Below the pieces are notes generated by a model that did not search any database, had not been told where the DNA came from, and saw only the letters and a program-made list of their open reading frames with translations. This document shows, piece after piece, positions 34,987-43,187 of a DNA stretch of 64,000 nucleotides. Where the stretch lies: assembly GCF_030410515.1 (NCBI RefSeq), contig NZ_JAUHHD010000001.1:372001-436000 (forward strand), written 5' to 3'. Origin of the DNA: Arthrobacter sp. YD4. Its GTDB lineage: Bacteria > Actinomycetota > Actinomycetes > Actinomycetales > Micrococcaceae. Both the position numbers and the translations under genes were made by a program. How positions within the stretch are numbered: position 1 is the stretch's first letter; the number at the start of each line of letters is the position of its first letter.

Positions 34987-36503
34987 CCATCCCCTCCACG
35001 ACGGCGCCCGGAGCCGCGGACGCGGTCCCGGCCAAGGGCCTGCGCGCCGGCATCCTGGACCTGGGCGACTCCGTCATGCTGGGCCTGGCCTCCACGGCCC
35101 CGGTGTACTCCCTCGCCGCCACCCTGGGCCTGATCGTGGCCGTCAACGGGAACGCGACGCCGCTGATCCTGCTGCTGGGCTTCATTCCGGTCCTCTTCAT
35201 CGCGTACGCCTTTCGCGAGCTCAATAGCGCCATGCCCGACTGCGGCACCACCTTCACCTGGGCCCGCAGCGCCTTCGGCCCGTGGGCCGGCTGGCTGGGC
35301 GGCTGGGGCGTGGCGCTGGCAGGGATCGTGGTGCTGGCCAACCTCGCCCAGGTCGCCGGCCAGTACCTCTGGCTGCTGATCGGCGACGGGTCGCTCGCCG
35401 GCAATCCGCTGGTGGTGACGGCCACCGGCGTCGTCTTCATCGTCTTCATGACCCTGGTGAACTACCGCGGGATCAGGCTCGGCGAGCACGTCCAGCGCAC
35501 CCTGACCTACGTCCAGTACGTGTCCCTCGGCATCTTCGCCGTGGCCCTGATCGTCCAGATCGCCGCCGGCAGCCCCGCAGCCTCGGGCCAGCCGTTCGAC
35601 CCGGCCTGGTTCAATCCGGCTGCGCTCGTCACCGATCCGGGCGCCGCGGTGCACGGGGTGCTGCTGGCCCTGTTCATCTACTGGGGCTGGGACACCTGCC
35701 TGGCGGTCAACGAGGAGACCGAGCACCCGGCCACCACGCCCGGGCGCGGCGCGGTGCTCTCCGCGGTGATCCTGGTGGCGATCTATGTTTCGGTGGCGCT
35801 GCTGGTGATGATGTACGCCTCGGTGGGAACGGACGGAATCGGGCTGGGCAACGAGGCCAACCGCAGCGACGTTTTCCTGGCGATGAAGGACACCGTGCTC
35901 GGCCCCTGGGGCTGGCTGATCGTCGTCGCGGTCCTTGCCTCGGTGCTGTCCTCGACCCAGACCACCATCCTCCCGACGGCCCGCGGCACACTCTCGATGG
36001 GCGTGCACGGCGCGCTCCCCCGGCGCTTCGCCCACGTGCACCCGCGCAACCAGACCCCCGGGTTCTCCACCCAAGTGATGGGCGCCGCGGCGGTGGGTTA
36101 CTACGTGCTGATGAGCGTCCTGAGCCAGAACCTGCTGGCCGATTCGATCAGCTCGATCAGCCTCTTCATCGCCTTCTACTACGCCCTGACCGGGTTCGCC
36201 TGCGTCTGGTACTTCCGCGGGACCCTGCGCGCTTCGGCCCGGAACCTGTGGTTCCGAGGGATCCTGCCCGCCGTCGGGGCCGTGGCGCTGACGGCGGCGT
36301 TCGTGGTCTCCGCAGTGCAGATGTGGGACCCGGCGTACGGCAACACCACCATCTTCGGCGTCGGCGGGGCCTTCGTCAGCGGGGTGGCGCTGCTGGCGCT
36401 GGGTGTGGTCCTCGCCGCCGTCTGCCGCTTCGCCCCCGCCACGCGGCACTTTTTCGTCCGGCCCGCACGGACGGAGCCCGCGGTCGACGGCGCCCGGCCG
36501 TAG
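34983..36503 (+). CDS. APC-family amino acid/polyamine permease
   Basis: The 506-aa protein has about 12-13 membrane helices and the APC opening motif GLASTAPVYSLAATLG, followed by FRELNSAMPDCGTTFTWARS. It should import an amino acid, amine or similar solute by proton symport. The ATG lies inside the end of the YgiC-like gene (ATGA), strongly implying that the transported molecule is linked to the ligase reaction. Confidence 0.88.
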   Translation: MTIPSTTAPGAADAVPAKGLRAGILDLGDSVMLGLASTAPVYSLAATLGLIVAVNGNATPLILLLGFIPVLFIAYAFRELNSAMPDCGTTFTWARSAFGPWAGWLGGWGVALAGIVVLANLAQVAGQYLWLLIGDGSLAGNPLVVTATGVVFIVFMTLVNYRGIRLGEHVQRTLTYVQYVSLGIFAVALIVQIAAGSPAASGQPFDPAWFNPAALVTDPGAAVHGVLLALFIYWGWDTCLAVNEETEHPATTPGRGAVLSAVILVAIYVSVALLVMMYASVGTDGIGLGNEANRSDVFLAMKDTVLGPWGWLIVVAVLASVLSSTQTTILPTARGTLSMGVHGALPRRFAHVHPRNQTPGFSTQVMGAAAVGYYVLMSVLSQNLLADSISSISLFIAFYYALTGFACVWYFRGTLRASARNLWFRGILPAVGAVALTAAFVVSAVQMWDPAYGNTTIFGVGGAFVSGVALLALGVVLAAVCRFAPATRHFFVRPARTEPAVDGARP

Positions 36504-36506
36504 GAT
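36501..36506 (+). promoter_or_regulatory. -10 box of the acyl-CoA dehydrogenase gene
   Basis: TAGGAT ends 6 nt before the ATG at 36513 and overlaps the stop codon of the permease gene. The dehydrogenase can therefore be expressed independently. Confidence 0.5.
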
Positions 36507-36512
36507 GGCCGC

Positions 36513-37703
36513 ATGAGCCGACCCGCTGAAGTGTCCGACGTCTCCGACGTCCTCGCCATCGATTCCCTGCTCAGCTCCGAGGAGCTGGCCGTCCGGGAGA
36601 AGGTCCGCGACTTCACCCGGCAGCGGATCCGGCCCGGCATTGCCGAGTGGTTCGACGAGGGCGTGTTCCCGCTGGACCTGGCCCCGGAGCTCGGCGAGCT
36701 GGGCGTGTTGGGCATGCAGCTGGAGGGCTACGGTTGCCCGGGCCGTTCCGCCGTCGAGTACGGCCTGGCCGCGATGGAGCTGGAGGCCGGGGACTCCGGC
36801 ATCCGCACGTTCGTCTCGGTTCAGGGTTCGCTGGCCATGACCGCCATCCACCTGTGGGGCTCCGAGGACCAGAAGCAGCAGTGGCTGCCGCGCATGGCCG
36901 CGGGCGAGGCGATCGGATGCTTCGCCCTGACCGAACCCACCGCCGGTTCGGACCCGGCGGCCATGCAGACCTTCGCCCGCCGGGACGGCAGCGGCGAGGA
37001 CGCCGGCTGGATTCTGGACGGCGCCAAGCGCTGGATCGGGCTGGCGTCCGTGGCGGACATCATGGTGGTCTGGGCGATGACCGACGACGGCGTGCGCGGC
37101 TTCCTTGTTCCGGCCGGCACCGCCGGGGTCACGGCCGCGCCGATCCGGCAGAAGCTCTCGATGCGCGCCTCGATCCAGTGCGACATCACCTTCGACGGCG
37201 TCCGGCTGGGACCCGAGGCGCTGCTCCCGGCCGCCCGCGGACTGCGCGGCCCATTCAGCTGCCTGAACGAGGCCCGTTACGGGATCGCCTGGGGTGCCAT
37301 GGGCGCGGCCCGGGATTCCTACGAGGCGGCGCTCCGCTACGCGCAGGAGCGCCTGCAGTTCGGCAAACCGCTGGCCGGCTACCAGCTGACGCAGGAGAAG
37401 CTGGTGAACATGCTGCTGGAAATCCAGAAGGGGACGCTGCTGGCCCTGCAGCTGGGCAGGCTCAAGGACGCCGGGCAACTGCGGCCCGAGCAGATTTCCC
37501 TCGGCAAGCTCAACAACGTCCGGGAAGCCATCGCGATCGCCCGGGAGGCCAGGACCATCCTGGGCGGCAACGGCATCACCCTGGACTACTCACCGCTACG
37601 GCACGCGGCCAACCTCGAATCGGTGCGCACCTACGAGGGCACCGACGAGGTGCACACCCTGGTGCTGGGCCAGCACATCACCGGTCTCCCGGCCTTCCGC
37701 TAG
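36513..37703 (+). CDS. acyl-CoA dehydrogenase, glutaryl-CoA dehydrogenase-like
   Basis: The 396-aa flavoenzyme oxidises an acyl-CoA at the alpha-beta bond and passes electrons to ETF. It shows CFALTEPTAGSDPAAM (FAD loop), RQKLSMRASIQCDITFD, ERLQFGKPLAGYQLTQEKL, and the catalytic glutamate in RTYEGTDEVHTLVLG. The last motif and GGNGITLDYSPLRH resemble glutaryl-CoA dehydrogenases, but the substrate is not certain. Confidence 0.92.
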   Translation: MSRPAEVSDVSDVLAIDSLLSSEELAVREKVRDFTRQRIRPGIAEWFDEGVFPLDLAPELGELGVLGMQLEGYGCPGRSAVEYGLAAMELEAGDSGIRTFVSVQGSLAMTAIHLWGSEDQKQQWLPRMAAGEAIGCFALTEPTAGSDPAAMQTFARRDGSGEDAGWILDGAKRWIGLASVADIMVVWAMTDDGVRGFLVPAGTAGVTAAPIRQKLSMRASIQCDITFDGVRLGPEALLPAARGLRGPFSCLNEARYGIAWGAMGAARDSYEAALRYAQERLQFGKPLAGYQLTQEKLVNMLLEIQKGTLLALQLGRLKDAGQLRPEQISLGKLNNVREAIAIAREARTILGGNGITLDYSPLRHAANLESVRTYEGTDEVHTLVLGQHITGLPAFR

Positions 37704-37711
37704 CGGTTCGG

Positions 37712-37727
37712 GCCCCGGCTCCGGGGC
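37712..37727. terminator. short hairpin between convergent genes
   Basis: GCCCCGG-CT-CCGGGGC lies between the stops of the acyl-CoA dehydrogenase and SDR genes. It has no U-tract on either strand. Confidence 0.35.
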
Positions 37728-37728
37728 G

Positions 37729-38514
37729 TCAGGCGGAGAAACCGCCGTCGGCCTTGACCAGCTGCCCGGATACCCAGCGGCCCTCGGGCGAGAGCAGGAA
37801 CGCAACCGTCCCGGCAACATCCGCGGGAGTGCCGAGCCGTCCGCCGGGCTGCCGCCCGGCCAGGTCCTGGCGCAGCTGCGCATCCATCCAGCCGGTGTCC
37901 ACGGGGCCCGGGTTGAGCGCGTTGGCGCTGATCCCCTGCGGTCCCAGCTCCCGCGCCGCGGCTATCACGACCCGGTCCAGGGCACCCTTCGACGCCCCGT
38001 AGGGCAGGTTGAAGGCGGTGTGGTCGCTGGTGAGCGCCACGATCGCGCCGCCTTCGGCCGGCGCCTGCCTGGCAAACGCCGCGATCAGCTGCCAGCTGGC
38101 GCGGGTGTTGACGGCGAAGTGCCGTTCAAAGCTCGCCAGGGACGTGTCCAGGATGCCTGAGTCCACGGATTCCGCGTGGCTGAGCACCAGTCCGTGCAGG
38201 GTGCCGGCCTCCTCCGCGACCGTGGCCATCAGCACGTCGACGGCCTGCGGATCCTCGAAGTCGGCGGGTACCGCCACCACCGCCGCCCCGGTGGCCTGCA
38301 GTTCGGCGGTGAGGCGTTCGACGTCGTCCGGCTGGACGCCCCAGGGCATCCGGGCGTCGTAGTCCTGCCAGTAGGTGAGCACCAGGTCCCAGCCGTCGGC
38401 GGCCAGCCGTCGCGCGATGCCGGCCCCGAGGCCCGCGAGCCGCCCGACGCCGGTCACCATGGCCGTCCTGCGCTGAACCGGGGCGGGGTCGGGGGCAGCG
38501 GGAGACGCGGTCAT
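37729..38514 (-). CDS. short-chain dehydrogenase/reductase
   Basis: The 261-aa Rossmann enzyme has MVTGVGRLAGLGAGIARRL as a slightly altered TGxxxGxG cofactor loop and active-site Ser with Tyr-x3-Lys (VALTSDHTAF, LPYGASKGAL). NPGPVDTGW and WVSGQLVKADGGFSA close the family pattern. It is an NAD(P)-dependent oxidoreductase of unknown substrate. Similar proteins are often annotated as FabG-like reductases. The chosen ATG is 7 nt behind a TAGGCT box; the longer open frame reaches into the glycosyltransferase gene. Confidence 0.9.
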   Translation of the reverse strand: MTASPAAPDPAPVQRRTAMVTGVGRLAGLGAGIARRLAADGWDLVLTYWQDYDARMPWGVQPDDVERLTAELQATGAAVVAVPADFEDPQAVDVLMATVAEEAGTLHGLVLSHAESVDSGILDTSLASFERHFAVNTRASWQLIAAFARQAPAEGGAIVALTSDHTAFNLPYGASKGALDRVVIAAARELGPQGISANALNPGPVDTGWMDAQLRQDLAGRQPGGRLGTPADVAGTVAFLLSPEGRWVSGQLVKADGGFSA

Positions 38515-38519
38515 GCGCC

Positions 38520-39917
38520 TCAGCCTAGCGCGGCCCGCGCGGCAGCCGGTTCGCGGACCGGCGTTGGCGCGGTGTGCACGTCGAAGGCGTGGGCCAGCGA
38601 ACCGCGGCGCAGGGCCAGCCGCCAGCACAACAGCAGGGCGACGGCGCAGAAGACCCCGGCGCTTGAGGCCATGATCCAGAGCCCCGGCGTCTGGACGTCG
38701 AGGTTCTGCGCGCCGAACGCCGTGCCGATCGTCTTCGGCGAGAAGAAGAACGCCAGGACGGAGACGCCCAGCACCGCACCCATCAGCCAGCGCGTCCCAC
38801 GGTAGAGGTCGGGGGTTTCGCGCAGGGTCCAGGCGAAGGCCGGCAGGACGACGGCGACCCACACCCAGTGGTGGGACCAGGAGACGGGGCTGATCAAGAG
38901 CATGGTGAGGGCCGTCGTTGAGATGGCGACCACCCGGGCTCCCTGTTCGCTCGCGGACTTGATGATGCCGGCCGCCAGCGCCACCACGAGCAGGCTCAGC
39001 ACCAGCCAGGGCACGGTCACGGCGTTCTCGGGAACTCCGAAGTGCAACAGCGCGCCCTTGAGCGAGAGGTTGTCCACGTAGCCCGCCCCGCCGATCCGCG
39101 AGGTGTCCGGCAGGATCCGGAACCAGAACTCCACGGACTCGGCCGGGCGCAGCAGCGCTCCGAGCAGCACGGTGGTGAGGAATCCCGCGCCCATGTTCAG
39201 CAGGCCGCGCCAGTCCTTGCGAACCAGGAAGTAGAGCCCGAAGACGAGCGGCGTCAGCTTGATGCCCGCTGCGACCCCCACCAGGAACCCGCTGCCAGGG
39301 ACAACGTGGGCCCGGCGGGGGTTCCGCGCCAGCAGGTCCGCCGCCATCATGCCCATCAGCAGGATGTTGATTTGCCCGAAGGCCAGTGTCTCGCGCCAGG
39401 GGCCGAGATTGATCACGGCCAGGACCAGCACGGCTGCGGCCAAGTAGTTGCTCAGTGACCGGAAAACGGCCCGCCAGTCGGCTTTTGCTGTCCAGTACCG
39501 GAGGGCCCGGACCGCGACCCAGAGGGCGGTAATCACGCCGGCGGTGTTGAACAGGTTCAGGGCGAGCTTCTCGGGCAGCAGGGCCAGCAGGCTGAAGAGG
39601 AGGGCGGCGAAGGGCGGGTAGGTAAACGGCAGGCCCGGTCCTCCGGCCCAGTCGACATTGCCCCGATAGAGCTCCGACGCCGCCGGGCCCGCGTCGTTGA
39701 GGATCTTCCCGCCGTACCAGTAGACGCTGAAGTCCAGGCCCTGCTCACCCCAGCCGGACAGCCAGTGCCACACAGCCAGGGCGACGGCGGCCAGGCCCAG
39801 CGGAAGCAGAGTGGCGGCGATAGCAACGCCGAGGCGTCGGCGGCCCGGAACACTCGCCGGGGCGTCCGGGTGTGCGGACGGCGGGGCGTGCGGGTAGTCT
39901 GCGTCGAGCAGTGGCAT
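38520..39917 (-). CDS. GT87-type polyprenyl-phosphate-mannose-dependent glycosyltransferase
   Basis: The 465-aa membrane protein has about 10-11 helices and belongs to the DUF2029/GT87 group, such as mycobacterial PimE. These enzymes add mannose to lipoglycans or glycans on the outer face. An acidic residue after helix 1 (DFSVYWYGG) marks the usual GT-C catalytic loop. PFTYPPFAALLFS, GIKLTPLVFGLYFLVRKDWR and SPVSWSHHWVWV are shared nearly word for word with the gene at 41905-43182, so the two are paralogs. The ATG at 39917 has GGGGGA 8 nt upstream; TTG 39932 is weaker. Confidence 0.86.
   Translation of the reverse strand: MPLLDADYPHAPPSAHPDAPASVPGRRRLGVAIAATLLPLGLAAVALAVWHWLSGWGEQGLDFSVYWYGGKILNDAGPAASELYRGNVDWAGGPGLPFTYPPFAALLFSLLALLPEKLALNLFNTAGVITALWVAVRALRYWTAKADWRAVFRSLSNYLAAAVLVLAVINLGPWRETLAFGQINILLMGMMAADLLARNPRRAHVVPGSGFLVGVAAGIKLTPLVFGLYFLVRKDWRGLLNMGAGFLTTVLLGALLRPAESVEFWFRILPDTSRIGGAGYVDNLSLKGALLHFGVPENAVTVPWLVLSLLVVALAAGIIKSASEQGARVVAISTTALTMLLISPVSWSHHWVWVAVVLPAFAWTLRETPDLYRGTRWLMGAVLGVSVLAFFFSPKTIGTAFGAQNLDVQTPGLWIMASSAGVFCAVALLLCWRLALRRGSLAHAFDVHTAPTPVREPAAARAALG
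38522..38527 (-). promoter_or_regulatory. -10 box of the SDR gene
   Basis: TAGGCT on the minus strand lies 7 nt before the ATG at 38514 and overlaps the end of the preceding glycosyltransferase gene. Confidence 0.45.
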
Positions 39918-40009
39918 GTGTGGATCCCCCAATAGATGCTGCAGCGGGACGACGGCACAGCACGCCGGCGGCGTCTGCGCCCGTCCCCGCCGTTCATCCT
40001 ACCGAGTGC

Positions 40010-41347
40010 TCAGGCCGGCACCACGACCTTGGCGTCGCGCCCGGCGTCCTTGCGGATGGTGGCGCTGATGACCGCCGCGATCGTGCACATGGCGGCCGCG
40101 GCAAACCAGGCGTAGGTGTACTGCCCGGTTGCGTCCCGGACGGCCCCGGCGGCCAGCGCGGCCGCTGCGGCGCCGAGCTGGTGGGCGGCGAACACCCAGC
40201 CGAAGACAACGCCCCCGTCGGCGCCGAACACCTGGCGGCAGATCGCCGCGGTGGGCGGGACGGTGGCCACCCAGTCGAGGCCGTAGATGACAACGAAGAC
40301 GATCATGCTGGGCTGGACCTCGGCGCCGAGGAGGAGCGGGAGCACCAGCAGCCCGATACCGCGGAACTGGTAGTACACGGCGAGCAAGACCCGCGGGTTG
40401 AAGCGGTCCGTGAGCCAGCCGGAGGCGATGGTGCCGACGATGTCGAAGATCCCGACGACGGCCAGCAGCCCCGCCGCCGTGGTCTCCGGCATGCCGTGGT
40501 CGTGCGCGGAGGGGATGAAGTGGGTGCCGATGAGCCCGTTGGTGGTGGCGCCGCAGATGGCGAAGCCGGCCACGAGGGCCCAGAAGGTGCGGATCCTGCT
40601 GGCCCGGCGAAGCACCCGGAGGGCCCGGACGGCGGCGTTGACGCGCGGGACGGGTGCCGGGCCGGCCTCGGACGCCTCCGGGGTCTCGGCCCCGTAGGGC
40701 AGGACGCCGGCGTCGGCCGGGGAATTCTTCAGGAACTTCAGCACCAGCGGGACCACGGCCAGGGCCCCGGCAGCGATCAGCAGGGAGGCCTGCCGCCAGC
40801 CGGGGTGCTGGGCCAGGGCCGCGATGAAGGGCAGGAAGACCAGCTGCCCGGCCGCGCTTCCGGCAGTGAGGATGCCGGTCACCAGGCCCCGCCTCGTGGC
40901 GAACCAGGTGTTGGCTATGGTGGCCGCGAAGACCAGCGCCATGGAGCCGGTGCCGAGCCCGATCAGCAGCCCCCACGTGAGGAGGATCTGCCAGGACTGG
41001 TTCACCAGGACGGTGAGGGCACTGCCGGCGCCGATCAGCGCCAGGGCGACGGCGGTGACGGCCCGGATGCCGAAGCGCTCCATCAGGGCCGCAGCGAAGG
41101 GTGCGGTGAGGCCGAACAGGACCAGGTTAATGCTGACCGCGGCGGAGAGGACCGTGGTGGACCAGCCGAATTCCTGCTGCAGCGGGACCATCAGCACGCC
41201 GGGAGCGGCCCTGAATCCTGCCGCGCCCACCAGGGCCAGGAACGCGACGGCCGCCACCGTCCACGCGGGGTGGATCCGGTGCCGGCGGCCCGACGGGGGC
41301 CGGGTCGACGCGGCGACGTCCGCAGAACCGGCGGGCCGGGCGCTCAT
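40010..41347 (-). CDS. MFS transporter, monocarboxylate/OFA-like
   Basis: The 445-aa protein has 12 predicted helices. GWSTTVLSAAVSINLVLFGL and FATRRGLVTGILTAGSAAGQ are typical of the MCT/OFA branch, which moves organic acids such as oxalate, formate or lactate. The substrate is not defined. The ATG overlaps the HxlR stop (ATGA), so the regulator and transporter are co-translated and likely co-regulated by the palindrome upstream of the HxlR gene. Confidence 0.88.
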   Translation of the reverse strand: MSARPAGSADVAASTRPPSGRRHRIHPAWTVAAVAFLALVGAAGFRAAPGVLMVPLQQEFGWSTTVLSAAVSINLVLFGLTAPFAAALMERFGIRAVTAVALALIGAGSALTVLVNQSWQILLTWGLLIGLGTGSMALVFAATIANTWFATRRGLVTGILTAGSAAGQLVFLPFIAALAQHPGWRQASLLIAAGALAVVPLVLKFLKNSPADAGVLPYGAETPEASEAGPAPVPRVNAAVRALRVLRRASRIRTFWALVAGFAICGATTNGLIGTHFIPSAHDHGMPETTAAGLLAVVGIFDIVGTIASGWLTDRFNPRVLLAVYYQFRGIGLLVLPLLLGAEVQPSMIVFVVIYGLDWVATVPPTAAICRQVFGADGGVVFGWVFAAHQLGAAAAALAAGAVRDATGQYTYAWFAAAAMCTIAAVISATIRKDAGRDAKVVVPA

Positions 41348-41856
41348 GCCGCGGCTCCGTTCCGCGGAGCGGGGGCTGTGGCCAGCGGGACGGGCCGGTC
41401 TGTCCGGGTGAGGCTATGCCAGCTGGTGCTGCCGGCGCTCAGCCGCTCGCCGCAGCCGGTGCAGGTGTCGGCGGAGCTGGTCCGCTGCCCGCAGCCGGTG
41501 TGGACCACGAACATGTGGGCATCCGGGGTGGGGGCGGGCAGGTGCTTTTCGGCCCAGATGACGACGGCGTTGAGCACCGGCAGCGCGTCCTGGCCCTTGG
41601 CGGTGAGCACGTATTCCTCTCGGCTCCGGCCGCCGTCGTCGTAGGGGCGCCGGGTGAGCAGCCCGGCGTCGACGAGCGCCGCGAGCCGCCGGGTCAGCAC
41701 CGAGTCGGAGGCGCCCAGCCGGTCCTTGATCGCATCGAACCGGCCATTGCCGAAGAAGATCTCGCGGAGGACCAGGACGCCCCAGGGGTCGCCGAGGATG
41801 TCCAGGCCACGGGCCATGCTGCAGGTGCGTTCGGACCAGTCGGATCTCAGTGCCAT
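41344..41856 (-). CDS. HxlR-family transcriptional regulator with a cysteine-rich C-terminus
   Basis: The 170-aa protein has an HxlR winged helix (about residues 10-100: CSMARGLDILGDPWGVLVLR, LGASDSVLTRRLAALVDAG, YVLTAKGQDALPVL). A C-terminal segment follows with CGQRTSSADTCTGCGERL, probably a small zinc ribbon. HxlR proteins respond to aldehydes, thiols or redox state, and a Cys at position 12 of the N-terminal helix is a common sensor. It shares an operon with the MFS gene. A TAGCCT box is 6 nt before the ATG. Confidence 0.9.
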   Translation of the reverse strand: MALRSDWSERTCSMARGLDILGDPWGVLVLREIFFGNGRFDAIKDRLGASDSVLTRRLAALVDAGLLTRRPYDDGGRSREEYVLTAKGQDALPVLNAVVIWAEKHLPAPTPDAHMFVVHTGCGQRTSSADTCTGCGERLSAGSTSWHSLTRTDRPVPLATAPAPRNGAAA

Positions 41857-41862
41857 ACCGGC

Positions 41863-41868
41863 AGGCTA
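41863..41868 (-). promoter_or_regulatory. -10 box of the HxlR-MFS operon
   Basis: TAGCCT on the minus strand ends 6 nt before the ATG. The palindrome at 41870-41892 fills the spacer upstream of it. Confidence 0.6.
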
Positions 41869-41869
41869 G

Positions 41870-41892
41870 CTGACTTCTTTCAAGAAAGCCAG
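41870..41892. promoter_or_regulatory. 23-bp imperfect palindrome, likely HxlR operator
   Basis: The core CTTTCAAGAAAG (41877-41888) is flanked by CTG...CAG arms. It lies between the -10 and -35 positions of the HxlR-MFS promoter, the place expected for repression. Confidence 0.65.
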
Positions 41893-41904
41893 AGTTTTCC
41901 GGGA

Positions 41905-43182
41905 TCAGGCCCGGGAGCGGAGGGCGGTGCGGGACGGCCGGTACGCCAGGGCCCAGTAGGCCAGCATCGCGATCCCGCACAGCACGCCCAGGCTGGCGAG
42001 GGTCAGCTGCCACTGGGTGTGCGGTCCCTTGCCCCACTCGTGCGCCCCGGCCAGGACCGCCAGGTACTTGGGCGTCAGGTAGAACGCGGCGGCGGTGGCG
42101 GCCAGGATGACCCACCCGGCGATCCTCATGCGGCCGTTCCGGGAGGGCACCCGGTGGATGGCGAAGCCCAGGCAGGGCAGCGCGACGGCCATCCAGACCC
42201 AGTGGTGGGACCAGGAGACGGGGCTGACCAGCAGCATCAGCACGGCGGTGGCGGAGACGGCCACGAAGTTCTCGTCGGCGGCCAGCGCCCAGTGGATGAC
42301 CAGCGCGGCCACGGCGGCCAGCGCCAGCGACAGCACCAGCCAGAGCAGGGTGGTGGAGGTGGCGTCCGGCAGGCCCAGGTGCAGCAGCAGGCCCTTGACC
42401 GAGAGGTTGTCCACGTAGCCCGGGCCGCCGATCCTGCCGGTGTCCGGGAGGATTTTGGTCCAGAAGGTGACCGAGGCGGCGGGCAGCAGCGCCCAGGCCA
42501 GGGCGATCGAGCCGAAGAAGCTGGCCGCCATCCAGGCCAGGGCCTTGAAGTCGCGGCGGACCAGGAAGTACAGCCCGAACGCCAGCGGGGTCAGCTTGAT
42601 GCCGGCCGCAATGCCGATCAGCAGCCCCGCGGGCCAGCGCAGCTCCCCGGCGCGGGACTTTCCGTAGAGGGCGAAGTCGGCCAGGATCAGGCCCATCAGG
42701 ATGATGTTGATCTGGCCGAAGTCGAAGGTATCCCGCCAGGGCCCCAGCAGCAGCACCGCGGCGGTGCCGGCCAGGGTCACGGAGCGGAACCGCCAGTCGG
42801 CGGCCGCGTCCCGCCACCGGCCCAGTCCGAAGTAGTGCCGGGTAAGCCAGGCGGAGACTACAAGGGCGCCCAGCAGCGCCGTCGCCGTGAAGACCGTGCT
42901 GCCGCCGGCGGACCCCAGCAGGGCCATCGCGGCGAAGACCAGGGCCGCGAACGGCGGGTAGGTGAACGGCAGCCCTTCCCGGGGTGCGTAGAGTTCGTTC
43001 ACTCCGGTCTCGCCGGTCTGCAGCACGCGGTTGCCGCCGTAGAAGTAGACCTCGAAGTCGTTCATGAGCGGCTCGTAGGCCGTGTAGAGGACCACTAGCG
43101 CAACGACGACGGCGGCCCCACCGGCCGCCGTCGCGAGCCAGCCGCGCAGCGGGGTGCGGGCCGGCGTGGAGAGAACGGACAC
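41905..43182 (-). CDS. GT87-type membrane glycosyltransferase, paralog of 38520-39917
   Basis: The 425-aa protein has about 10 helices, the catalytic-loop acidic residue in NDFEVYFYGG, and PFTYPPFAALVFAAM. It shares GIKLTPLAFGLYFLVRRDFK, a GGPGYVDNLSVKG loop and SPVSWSHHWVWM with its paralog. It should transfer mannose or another sugar from a polyprenyl-phosphate donor outside the membrane. The GTG at 43182 follows the cystathionine enzyme stop by only 5 nt, without a clear ribosome site, so it is probably read through from that operon. Confidence 0.84.
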   Translation of the reverse strand: MSVLSTPARTPLRGWLATAAGGAAVVVALVVLYTAYEPLMNDFEVYFYGGNRVLQTGETGVNELYAPREGLPFTYPPFAALVFAAMALLGSAGGSTVFTATALLGALVVSAWLTRHYFGLGRWRDAAADWRFRSVTLAGTAAVLLLGPWRDTFDFGQINIILMGLILADFALYGKSRAGELRWPAGLLIGIAAGIKLTPLAFGLYFLVRRDFKALAWMAASFFGSIALAWALLPAASVTFWTKILPDTGRIGGPGYVDNLSVKGLLLHLGLPDATSTTLLWLVLSLALAAVAALVIHWALAADENFVAVSATAVLMLLVSPVSWSHHWVWMAVALPCLGFAIHRVPSRNGRMRIAGWVILAATAAAFYLTPKYLAVLAGAHEWGKGPHTQWQLTLASLGVLCGIAMLAYWALAYRPSRTALRSRA

Positions 43183-43187
43183 CGGCG

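Noticed and set aside
34893..37478. 861-codon minus-strand frame opposite the permease and acyl-CoA dehydrogenase genes
   Set aside because: It crosses two well-supported plus-strand genes and has antisense composition, without ribosome site or domain.
39872..43098. Two plus-strand frames of 560-590 codons opposite the MFS, HxlR and GT87 genes
   Set aside because: Antisense shadows in GC-rich DNA. The minus-strand frames have clear families and coupled starts.
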